From Mycobacterium sp. D16R12 (GTDB lineage Bacteria; Actinomycetota; Actinomycetes; Mycobacteriales; Mycobacteriaceae), in NCBI RefSeq assembly GCF_002013465.1, contig NZ_MAFC01000015.1:1-36346 (forward strand): DNA of 36,346 nt, read 5' to 3'. Positions 8,447 to 15,416 of the stretch are shown here, piece after piece. The translations under genes and the position numbers were made by a program. Positions within the stretch are counted from its first letter, which is position 1. Every line of letters starts with the position of its first letter. The notes under the pieces were generated by a model. That model did not search any database, was not told the origin of the DNA, and worked only from the letters and a program-made list of their open reading frames with translations.

Positions 8447-9889
8447 GTGTCTGCTGAGGCCGTGATCGAGGGCACTTCTGCCCGATTACTTGAGCAAACC
8501 CCGATTGGTCCGGACTATGGGGTGATGAACAGCTCGGGGGGTGCCAACCCGGAAAGCGCGGTTGGCAAGGGCAAGGCAGGGCCGGCGTGGGGTACCGCGA
8601 CATTGGTCGCTTTTCGCTTCGGGACCTGCTATTTCGGCACGTTCGGGCTGGTCGTGGCGGTCGGTCTCATCCCGATCATCCTGAAGGGCATCGGGATCGA
8701 CGGCCCGTGGTCGGCGATTCACGGTCTGTTCCACACGACCCGGGCACCGATCGCATGGATCGGCGAACATTTCCTGGGTCTGAGCGTGCAGAGCACACAG
8801 GTGGGTAGCGATAGCGCATTCCAATGGACGGCGCTGTTCTGCATCGCCTTCTTGGCTGCCGTCGCGACAGCGATCTGGACGGTGCGCGATCGGGGACGCC
8901 AACGCTACGACCGCCTGCAGGCCTGGGTGTGGACCATCCTGCGGCTGGTACTCGCCACCGCGATGTTCTATTTCGGGATGGCGAAGGTGATCCCGACGCA
9001 GATGCCCTTCGTGCTGAACCGGCTGGTCGAGCCGTACGGAAATTTCAGTCCTGCGGGCGTGCTGTGGGCGCAGGTGGGGGTGTCGCCGGCGTATCAGATC
9101 CTGCTCGGTGTGGCCGAGGTCTTCGGTGGCCTGCTTCTGCTGCTGCCCCGCACCGCGGCGGCCGGGGCGCTGGTGTGCGTCGTAGACCTGACGCAGGTCT
9201 TCCTCCTCAACATGACCTACGACATCCGCCTCAAGACGGTGTCTTCTCAGTTACTGCTGTTGAGTCTGTTTCTGTTGGCGCCCTACGCGCGACGGTTGTT
9301 GGCGGCGTTCTTCACCGATCGTGCGGTCCCGGCGGCCGCCATGCCGCAGTTGTTCGCGCGCCCCCGAGCCAACCGGATCGCGCTCGTCACGCAGGTGGCT
9401 GTGGGTGTGGCGCTGCTCGTCGCGTTCAGCGCGCAGGGATGGCAGCAGTTCAGCAAGCCGACCCCCAATCTGTACGGCATCTGGCAGGTGGAGACGTTCT
9501 CGTCCGAGGGGTATCCGCGCGATCCGCTGATCACCGACAAGATCCGTTGGCGCAGGGTGATATTCGACAGACCGTTCCATGTATCTGCGCCGGTGATGGT
9601 GACGGTGCAGCGCATGGACGATACGTTCGAGGTCTTCGGCGGCACCATCGATGCGCGCAAACACTTCATCGACCTCAGCCATCAGATCGAGCTGGGCACG
9701 TACAAGGAGACCCCGGTGCGGATCAGGCTTACCTATTGGTGGCCCGGACAACCGAATCAGATGATCGTCGACGGTGACGATTACGCGGGTCACACAATCC
9801 ATCTGCGTGCCACCAGAATGGACCCCGCGTCGTTCCCGCTTGTCGAGCGCGGTTTCAACTGGGTGCAGGAGGCACCCTACAACCGGTGA
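8447..9889 (+). CDS. DoxX-like multi-pass membrane protein with extracytoplasmic C-terminal domain
   Basis: This is an integral membrane protein of up to 480 residues. About six to seven hydrophobic segments lie between residues 50 and 330, among them FYFGMAKVIPTQMP, which matches the DoxX/DoxD family, followed by LGVAEVFGGLLLLLP. Residues about 340-480 form a soluble, probably beta-rich domain starting NLYGIWQVETF. DoxX-like proteins have been linked to redox and thiol homeostasis, but the role here is not known. The GTG at 8447 gives the longest form; an ATG at 8525 (454 residues) is an equally credible start, and neither has a clear Shine-Dalgarno sequence. The formylglycine-generating enzyme gene follows after 17 bp, so the two are probably co-transcribed. 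Confidence 0.7.
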   Translation: MSAEAVIEGTSARLLEQTPIGPDYGVMNSSGGANPESAVGKGKAGPAWGTATLVAFRFGTCYFGTFGLVVAVGLIPIILKGIGIDGPWSAIHGLFHTTRAPIAWIGEHFLGLSVQSTQVGSDSAFQWTALFCIAFLAAVATAIWTVRDRGRQRYDRLQAWVWTILRLVLATAMFYFGMAKVIPTQMPFVLNRLVEPYGNFSPAGVLWAQVGVSPAYQILLGVAEVFGGLLLLLPRTAAAGALVCVVDLTQVFLLNMTYDIRLKTVSSQLLLLSLFLLAPYARRLLAAFFTDRAVPAAAMPQLFARPRANRIALVTQVAVGVALLVAFSAQGWQQFSKPTPNLYGIWQVETFSSEGYPRDPLITDKIRWRRVIFDRPFHVSAPVMVTVQRMDDTFEVFGGTIDARKHFIDLSHQIELGTYKETPVRIRLTYWWPGQPNQMIVDGDDYAGHTIHLRATRMDPASFPLVERGFNWVQEAPYNR

Positions 9890-9906
9890 TCTGATAGAAC
9901 GGGTGG

Positions 9907-10785
9907 ATGGCACTGACCGAGCTAGTGGAGTTACCGGGCGGGCCATTTTCCATGGGCTGCAACAGCTTTTACCCCGAAGAGCGGCCCGTACGCGCCGCGT
10001 CGGTAAGTGCCTTCGCCATCGAACGACACCCCGTCAACAACGCTCAGTTCGCGGAATTCGTCACGCAGACCGGGTACGTGACCGTCGCCGAACGCGCCCC
10101 CGATCCGCTTCTCTATCCCGGCGCCTCGGCTGACGATCTGGTCCCCGGGGCCATGGTGTTCCGGGCAACCAGCGGCCCGGTGAACCTGCATGATTGGCAG
10201 CAGTGGTGGGACTGGGTTCCGGGCGCCTGCTGGCGGCGCCCTGCCGGGCCGGACAGCGATATCGACAGCGCCGCAGATCATCCTGTCGTCCAGGTGGCGT
10301 ACACGGACGCGGTGGCCTACGCGCGCTGGGCGGGTAGGCGGCTGCCCAGCGAAACCGAGTGGGAGTACGCCGCGCGCGGTGGCGCCGATACGACCTACGC
10401 CTGGGGCGACGAGGTGTCCCCCGGAGGACAACTAATGGCCAACACCTGGCAGGGCCGGTTCCCGTATCGCAACGACGGCGCACTGGGCTGGCGCGGTACC
10501 TCTCCCGTCGGCACCTTCCCGCCAAACCAGTTCGGCCTTCTCGACATGATCGGCAATGTCTGGGAATGGACCTCGACGCGATTCGAACCCGGCGCGCAGG
10601 CCCCCAAATCGTGCTGCAGCCCATCCGATAACCCCGACCCGTCGGTGATCCAGGCGCTCAAGGGAGGCTCGCATTTGTGCGCGCCCGAGTATTGCCACCG
10701 CTATCGGCCGGCAGCGCGCTCACCACAGTCACAGGACAGTGCGACGACCCATATCGGATTCCGCTGTGTGGAGAGCCGGGCGTAA
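9907..10785 (+). CDS. Formylglycine-generating enzyme (sulfatase activator)
   Basis: This 292-residue protein oxidises the cysteine of a C-x-P-x-R motif in sulfatases to C-alpha-formylglycine, which they need for activity. It has the family hallmarks: an N-terminal GGPFSMG, RLPSETEWEYAARGG (145-159), LLDMIGNVWEW (211-221) and the active-site pair Cys258/Cys263 in GGSHLCAPEYCHRYR, corresponding to the two copper-binding cysteines of human and bacterial enzymes. No signal peptide is seen, so it acts in the cytoplasm before export. M. tuberculosis Rv0712 is the named relative. The likely client, a Tat-exported sulfatase, is encoded 1.5 kb downstream on the same strand. There is no strong Shine-Dalgarno sequence; translation may be coupled to the gene before it. 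Confidence 0.93.
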   Translation: MALTELVELPGGPFSMGCNSFYPEERPVRAASVSAFAIERHPVNNAQFAEFVTQTGYVTVAERAPDPLLYPGASADDLVPGAMVFRATSGPVNLHDWQQWWDWVPGACWRRPAGPDSDIDSAADHPVVQVAYTDAVAYARWAGRRLPSETEWEYAARGGADTTYAWGDEVSPGGQLMANTWQGRFPYRNDGALGWRGTSPVGTFPPNQFGLLDMIGNVWEWTSTRFEPGAQAPKSCCSPSDNPDPSVIQALKGGSHLCAPEYCHRYRPAARSPQSQDSATTHIGFRCVESRA

Positions 10786-10796
10786 CACATACGCTG

Positions 10797-10826
10797 TAGT
10801 GGCACCCACACCGCAGGGCGCCACTA
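10797..10826. terminator. Weak hairpin after the formylglycine-generating enzyme gene
   Basis: TAGTGGC (10797-10803) pairs with GCCACTA (10820-10826) around a 16-nt loop, 11 bp after the stop codon. There is no T-tract. It may end the doxX-FGE message or be chance. Confidence 0.25.
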
Positions 10827-10852
10827 GCAGCAAGCGGGCCGATGGTTCCGAT

Positions 10853-10873
10853 GTCAGACTGATCCGGTCTGAC
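10853..10873. promoter_or_regulatory. Perfect 7-bp inverted repeat before transglutaminase-like gene
   Basis: GTCAGAC (10853-10859) and GTCTGAC (10867-10873) are perfect inverted repeats separated by 7 bp, centred about 50 bp before the ATG at 10914. Size and position fit a dimeric repressor operator near a promoter, but no regulator is encoded next to it. Confidence 0.4.
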
Positions 10874-10913
10874 GGCAACGCACATCATCGTATTGACTTG
10901 TGGGAGGAACGGT

Positions 10914-11717
10914 ATGAAGCGTGATGTTGGAGCCCAACTCGACGTCGACGTGTTGGCGCCATCAACATTGGAGTTCCAGATCGCCGTGTCGCCACTACCC
11001 GGCGCCCAGGTGACGGAAACCTTGACGCTGGAGCTGAACGGACAGCGGGTCGAGGCCCAGGAGGTCACGGGCGAGCACGGCAACCGTATTCACCGGCTCG
11101 ACGTCGGGCAGGGAAACCTCAAAGTCTCTTATGCGGCAACCATTCTGGGACAAGCCGACGAGGTGCCCGTCGAGGCCGCGGACCTGTCGACGTACTTGCG
11201 CCCGAGCCGCTATGCCGAGGCCGACAAGTTCTACGGTTTCGCGGCAACCGAATTCGGTGATCACACCGAACCCTCGGTCCTGTTGGAAAAGGTCTCATCC
11301 TGGGTCGGTTCCCGTCTGACCTATTCACCGGGATCGAGTGATCCCATCGATGGCGCGGTCGACACTCTGTTGGCGGCGGCAGGGGTCTGCCGCGACTACG
11401 CACACCTGGTGGTGGCACTGCTTCGAGCCGTCAAGGTGCCGGCCCGGCTTGTCGCGGTATATGCGCCGGGCTGCGACCCCATGGACTTTCACGCCGTTGC
11501 CGAGGCCGTCGTCGACAACCGTTGGCAAGTGGTGGATGCCACCTGTCTGGCGCCGCGGCAAACGATGGTGCGCATCACCACCGGCCGCGATGCCGCCGAT
11601 ACGGCATTCCTCGACAACCACGGCGGGCAGATCGTGTTGAACCAAACGTTCGTCACCGCCGTGGTCGACGGTGACCTGCCCGAGGATCACATCGATCAAC
11701 TGGTCTCCCTGCGGTGA
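10914..11717 (+). CDS. Transglutaminase-like cysteine protease-fold protein
   Basis: This 267-residue protein has an N-terminal beta-rich domain (about 1-105) and a transglutaminase-like core. The catalytic triad is visible as Cys159 (AAAGVCRDYAHL), His193 (MDFHAVAE) and Asp208 (WQVVDAT). Bacterial members act as proteases or peptide amidases rather than cross-linking enzymes; the substrate is unknown. There is no signal peptide. I chose the ATG at 10914 because GGGAGGAA lies 6-7 bp upstream; the frame is open 7 codons further. The stop codon lies inside the loop of a strong hairpin shared with the convergent CsbD gene. Confidence 0.8.
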   Translation: MKRDVGAQLDVDVLAPSTLEFQIAVSPLPGAQVTETLTLELNGQRVEAQEVTGEHGNRIHRLDVGQGNLKVSYAATILGQADEVPVEAADLSTYLRPSRYAEADKFYGFAATEFGDHTEPSVLLEKVSSWVGSRLTYSPGSSDPIDGAVDTLLAAAGVCRDYAHLVVALLRAVKVPARLVAVYAPGCDPMDFHAVAEAVVDNRWQVVDATCLAPRQTMVRITTGRDAADTAFLDNHGGQIVLNQTFVTAVVDGDLPEDHIDQLVSLR

Positions 11718-11735
11718 CACCCGAAGGGAGACCAG
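11700..11735. terminator. Bidirectional terminator hairpin
   Basis: CTGGTCTCCCT (11700-11710) and AGGGAGACCAG (11725-11735) form a perfect 11-bp stem with a 14-nt loop that contains the transglutaminase stop codon TGA (11715-11717). It sits between two convergent genes, whose coding ends lie 31 bp apart, and can serve both strands. No T-tract follows, which is common in mycobacteria. Confidence 0.65.
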
Positions 11736-11748
11736 CCGAGACAGAGAG

Positions 11749-11961
11749 CTAGGAGTTCCCGGTCAATTTGTCCTTGACCGCGTCCACGCCTTCCTTGAGC
11801 TTGTCCGCGGCATCGGTCAGCTTCTGCTTGACCGAGGCGATGCCCTGATCGACCTGACCTTCGGCCTTCAGATCCTCGTCACCCGTCGCAGCCCCTACGG
11901 CTTCCTTGGCCCGGCCCTTGAGATCCTCGGCCGTGTTCTTTGCGTCGTCAGTAATTCCCAT
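11749..11961 (-). CDS. CsbD family stress-response protein
   Basis: This is a 70-residue, highly charged, Ala/Lys/Asp-rich helical protein with the CsbD signature (AKNTAEDLKGRAKEAVGAATGDEDLKAEG). CsbD-like proteins are general-stress proteins of unknown biochemical role; in mycobacteria they are typically induced by envelope or stationary-phase stress. I chose the ATG at 11961, directly at the conserved MGITDDAKN start; the frame is open 19 codons upstream but that part is not conserved-looking. AAAGG lies 10 bp upstream. No stress-sigma promoter could be assigned with confidence. Confidence 0.88.
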   Translation of the reverse strand: MGITDDAKNTAEDLKGRAKEAVGAATGDEDLKAEGQVDQGIASVKQKLTDAADKLKEGVDAVKDKLTGNS

Positions 11962-12159
11962 GTGTTTCAAACCTTTCTGTATTCCACCCGAGACAGGCGC
12001 GAGCCGAAGGTTCATCACATCGATTCCCGGCAGTTATCGTCAACGCCACTTCCGACACTACGCACGAAATCCCCCCGGTGCGATGAGTTCAGTTCACGGG
12101 CTTCCTGACGAATCACCCGAAAAGGGTGATGCTCGCGCTCGCGCTGCTCACCAGCGTCG

Positions 12160-12183
12160 ATGTGAGCATGTCTATTCACATCT
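12160..12183. promoter_or_regulatory. Inverted repeat GATGTGA-N10-TCACATC
   Basis: Perfect 7-bp arms at 12160-12166 and 12177-12183 surround a 10-bp spacer, about 125 bp before the sulfatase ATG. The half-site resembles that of CRP/FNR or GntR regulators, but the spacer is longer than the 6 bp of a standard CRP site. Confidence 0.35.
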
Positions 12184-12262
12184 TCACGCCATTCTTCGCG
12201 ATCACCTTCCGTTTCCGGATCTTGGCGAGACACAATGAATCACGTTGATGAATAGCGCCGCG

Positions 12263-12272
12263 GTGACGTCAC
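12263..12272. promoter_or_regulatory. Palindrome GTGACGTCAC upstream of sulfatase
   Basis: A perfect 10-bp palindrome ends 36 bp before the sulfatase ATG. It could be a small operator; it could also be chance. Confidence 0.25.
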
Positions 12273-12308
12273 TGCTGACCCAGATTCTTCGCTTCGAGAG
12301 GACTACCC

Positions 12309-14816
12309 ATGGAACCCACCAACGGGGACACCGCCAAACCCGCCGATAACGGCAAAAGCGGACGTGTCTCGCGGCGTTCGATTCTGGGCGGGATCGCGGC
12401 CGCCGGTGTCGGTGCCGCCGCGGCGACCGCCGCGATCAAGGGATTCGAAGGCACCGATCACCCGACAGGCGCCGGTACGCCGGGCACCGGGCCCACCAAC
12501 GAGGACTTCCACGGCAAGATCGCTCTCGATGTGCGCGATTCCACGCCCGACTGGACTCCTTACGAGTTGAAGCGCGCGCCGGAGGGGGCGCCCAACATTC
12601 TGGTGGTGCTCTACGACGACACCGGGTTGGCGGCCTGGTCGCCGTTCGGCGGACGTATCAACATGCCGGTGATGCAGCGCTTGGCCGACAACGGGCTGCG
12701 GTACTCCCAGTGGCACACCACGGCACTGTGCTCGCCGACCCGGTCCTGCCTGTTGACCGGGCGCAATCACCACGTGAACCGCTCGGCATCGATTACCGAG
12801 GCCTCCAACGGATTTCCCGGCGCTGCGGGCCGATTGCCCGCGGAGTGCGCCACCATCGGACAGGTGCTGCAGGACAATGGATACAGCACGTTCTGGGTGG
12901 GCAAGAACCACAACGTGCCCGTCGAAGACATCGCCGGGGGCGGCAGCCGATCCGAGTGGCCGCTGCAGAAGGGCTTCGACCGCTACTACGGGTTCCTGGG
13001 CGGGGAGACCAACAACTGGTACCCCGACCTGGTCGAGGACAACAGGTTCATCGAACCACCGTCCACCCCCGAGGACGGCTATCACCTATCCAAAGACCTT
13101 GCCGACCAAGCACTTCGGATGCTGCGCGACCAGCGCGCCACCAACCCTTCCAAGCCCTGGTACCTCTGGTACTGCCCCGGCGCCAACCATGCGCCGCACC
13201 ACAGCCCCGCCGAGTACACCGAGAAATACAAGGGCAAGTTCGACGACGGCTACGAGGCGTACCGCGACTGGGTGCTGGCCCGCATGGTGGACAAGGGCGT
13301 CCTACCCAAGGACACCAAACTCACCCCGCTGAACCCCATGCCCGCCGACGTCGCCAACGAGGCTGACGCGGTGCGGCCGTGGAACACCTTGAATGCCGAT
13401 GAGAAGCGTCTCTTCTCGCGGATGGCCGAGGTGTATGCCGGCTTCTCCGAGTACACCGACGCCCAGGTCGGCAGGGTCATCGACTACCTCGAGCAGAGCG
13501 GGCAGTTGGATAACACCATCGTGTTCTACTGCGCCGACAACGGCGCCTCCGGTGAGGGCTCCCCGAACGGCTCGGTGAACGAGAACAAATTCTTCAACGG
13601 CTATCCCGACGAGCTGTCGGAGAACATGAAGTATCTGGACACGCTGGGTAGCCCCGATACCTACAACCACTACCCCACCGGATGGGCGGTGGCCTTCTCC
13701 ACACCGTTCCAGATGTTCAAGCGCTACTCACAGTTCTCGGGCGGAACCTGCGATCCCCTGGTGATCCACTGGCCCAAGGGCATCAAGGACAAGGGCCAAG
13801 TGCGCCATCAGTATCACCACGTCACCGACATCGTTCCGACCATCCTCGACGTGACGGGTCTGAAGATGCCCGAGACCTACCGCGGCGTCACGCAGTACCC
13901 GGTGAACGGGGTGTCGATGCGGTACAGCTTCGAGAAGGCGGATGCCCCCACCACCAAGAAGCGGCAGTACTACGCGATGCTGGGCACTCGCGGAATATGG
14001 GAGGACGGCTGGAAGGCGGCGGCGCTGCACGCACCGATCAGCGGCAAGGGCCATTTCGACAAGGACAAGTGGGAGCTGTACCACGTCGACGAAGACCGTT
14101 CCGAGTCAACGAATCTGGCCGACAAGCACCCGGACAAGCTCAACGGGCTGATCGCCGCGTGGGCCGAGGAAGCTGACAAGAATTTCGTGCTGCCCCTCGA
14201 CGACCGGTCGGCCACCGAGTTGCTGACGATCGAGCGGCCCACGACCGAGCCGAAGCGCAACCGCTACATCTACTACCCCGATACGGCACCCGTGCCCGAA
14301 GCCGTGGCGGTCAGTATCCGCGGCCGGTCCTACAAGATCATCGCCGATGTCGAGACCACCAAGGATTCACAGGGCGTGATCTTCGCGCACGGCTCACGCT
14401 TCGGAGGCCACTCCCTGTTCATCAAGGACGGCAGGCTGCACTACGTCTACAACTTCCTGGGCATCAAGCCTGAGCAGGTGTTCATCTCACCGCCGCTGGC
14501 TCCCGGTAAGCGCACACTCGGCATGGAGTTCGTCCGCCATGACAAGGGAAAGTACGGCGAATCCTTGGGAACAACAAACCTTTACGTGGACGGAAAGCTC
14601 GTCGCGACCGGCCCGATGCGCACGCAGCTGGGCAACTTCACCCTTTCCGGTGACGGGCTGTGCATCGGTTACGACAGTGGCGACAACGTGTCGCAGCTCT
14701 ACAAGCACCCCGGGACGTTCACCGGGGGCACCATCAAGGGTGTCGCGGTCGACGTCAGCGAGGAAACCTTCGTCGACCTGGAGCAGGAAGCGCAGGCGGC
14801 GTTCGCGCGGGACTAG
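12309..14816 (+). CDS. Tat-exported AtsA-type arylsulfatase
   Basis: This 835-residue sulfatase hydrolyses sulfate esters. A Tat signal is visible (SRRSILGG at 21-28 followed by an Ala-rich helix). The FGly site is Cys141 in CSPTRS (C-x-P-x-R, with Arg145). Calcium ligands are Asp103-Asp104 (LYDDTG) and Asp410-Asn411 (ADNGASGEG); Lys199 and His201 (VGKNHN) and His294 complete the active site. From about 660 to the end there is a C-terminal beta-rich domain. Close similarity to M. tuberculosis AtsA (Rv0711) runs through most of the length, but AtsA as I recall it lacks the Tat signal. GAGAGGA lies 6 bp before the ATG. Activation should depend on the formylglycine-generating enzyme encoded upstream. 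It overlaps the convergent DUF2218 gene by 4 bp. Confidence 0.92.
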   Translation: MEPTNGDTAKPADNGKSGRVSRRSILGGIAAAGVGAAAATAAIKGFEGTDHPTGAGTPGTGPTNEDFHGKIALDVRDSTPDWTPYELKRAPEGAPNILVVLYDDTGLAAWSPFGGRINMPVMQRLADNGLRYSQWHTTALCSPTRSCLLTGRNHHVNRSASITEASNGFPGAAGRLPAECATIGQVLQDNGYSTFWVGKNHNVPVEDIAGGGSRSEWPLQKGFDRYYGFLGGETNNWYPDLVEDNRFIEPPSTPEDGYHLSKDLADQALRMLRDQRATNPSKPWYLWYCPGANHAPHHSPAEYTEKYKGKFDDGYEAYRDWVLARMVDKGVLPKDTKLTPLNPMPADVANEADAVRPWNTLNADEKRLFSRMAEVYAGFSEYTDAQVGRVIDYLEQSGQLDNTIVFYCADNGASGEGSPNGSVNENKFFNGYPDELSENMKYLDTLGSPDTYNHYPTGWAVAFSTPFQMFKRYSQFSGGTCDPLVIHWPKGIKDKGQVRHQYHHVTDIVPTILDVTGLKMPETYRGVTQYPVNGVSMRYSFEKADAPTTKKRQYYAMLGTRGIWEDGWKAAALHAPISGKGHFDKDKWELYHVDEDRSESTNLADKHPDKLNGLIAAWAEEADKNFVLPLDDRSATELLTIERPTTEPKRNRYIYYPDTAPVPEAVAVSIRGRSYKIIADVETTKDSQGVIFAHGSRFGGHSLFIKDGRLHYVYNFLGIKPEQVFISPPLAPGKRTLGMEFVRHDKGKYGESLGTTNLYVDGKLVATGPMRTQLGNFTLSGDGLCIGYDSGDNVSQLYKHPGTFTGGTIKGVAVDVSEETFVDLEQEAQAAFARD

Positions 14817-15085
14817 TCGCCTGCCCAGGTCAGCGTGAGTTCGTCGCGGGTGCCGAACCGCTCCAGGTGACGTTTCACAACGTCACCGAACTCCGCTGAG
14901 CTGGCCTCGACCTGCAGTTCTCCCGGCTGTGGGCGCAGCACGGTGACCGCATCGGGGCTCATCTCGATCTGTATCGCATCGCCGTCGAGCTCGGTCACCG
15001 TGCTCTTGGCCGCCCAGTGCTGAGCAAGTTGTTTCGCGTAGCGCTCGGGACGATCGGTGACGATCACGCCGTGAACAGTGGCCAT
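14813..15085 (-). CDS. DUF2218 domain protein
   Basis: This 90-residue protein fits the DUF2218 family: an N-terminal VTDRPERYAKQLAQHWAAK segment, then a beta-strand core with IQIEMSPDAVTVLRP, and a final VVKRHLERFG. Function is unknown; relatives often sit beside transport or regulator genes. Its ATG follows the stop of a decayed LuxR-like frame by a single base (TGAGATG), which looks like a former translationally coupled pair. Its stop codon shares the CTAG sequence with the stop of the convergent sulfatase gene. Confidence 0.8.
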   Translation of the reverse strand: MATVHGVIVTDRPERYAKQLAQHWAAKSTVTELDGDAIQIEMSPDAVTVLRPQPGELQVEASSAEFGDVVKRHLERFGTRDELTLTWAGD

Positions 15086-15086
15086 C

Positions 15087-15414
15087 TCACGATTCTTCCA
15101 GGTTCTGCACCACGGCGTCAGTACAGCGCGATACCGATGGCCGCGCGTCGATCTCTGCCGTGGTCATGGGAGTCCGCAGGTACGCCAACACTTCTCGCTC
15201 CCGCGAGGTCAGTGCCGCGGCAGGATTCTCGGATGCGCCCGTCTCGCAGGCCAGCAGACATTCGGCGAGAAAGTCCGGATATGCCGCGCCATGGTGCCGG
15301 GCTCCACGCCGTCGAACCGGTGGGCTTGGCGCCTGCGGTCAGATCGTCGCGGTCAGCCATCCACTCATTCTCGCCGGGCCCGGCGAGAATGACTTCGCCG
15401 GGCAGGTCCGGCAC
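15087..15414 (-). pseudogene. Decayed LuxR-type HTH reading frame
   Basis: In the minus frame ending with TGA at 15089-15087, the peptide AALTSREREVLAYLRTPMTT is read, followed by AEIDARPSVSR. This matches the start of a LuxR-family HTH (LTxREREVLxxL...TxxEIA...VS), but the recognition helix and the rest have degenerated. The frame is closed upstream by TGA at 15341-15339 and has no ATG or GTG before the motif. The upstream half (GTG near 15414, or ATG at 15360) is open in another frame, so a frameshift around 15300-15340 would explain both. It lies between the HtrA-like gene and the DUF2218 gene on the same strand. It could also be a very short live gene using an unusual start. Confidence 0.45.
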
Positions 15415-15416
15415 CG

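Larger units (their letters stand above)
11962..12308. other. 347-bp divergent intergenic region
   Basis: This is the shared upstream region of the CsbD gene (minus) and the sulfatase gene (plus). No convincing gene is seen. It contains two dyads nearer the sulfatase gene, listed separately. Promoters for both genes must lie here, but -35/-10 elements cannot be assigned reliably. Confidence 0.6.

Noticed and set aside
12160..12183. Standard CRP site
   Set aside because: The half-sites fit, but the spacer is 10 bp and not 6 bp.
12015..12233. Small minus-strand frame of 72 codons in the intergenic region
   Set aside because: It is charged, low in hydrophobic residues, has no ribosome-binding site and overlaps the upstream region of the CsbD gene.
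12303..13085. Minus-strand open frame of 260 codons
   Set aside because: It is antisense to the sulfatase gene, which has a full set of catalytic residues.
14813..14816. Shared CTAG at convergent stop codons as a regulatory signal
   Set aside because: A 4-bp overlap of two TAG stops on opposite strands is a simple consequence of tight packing.
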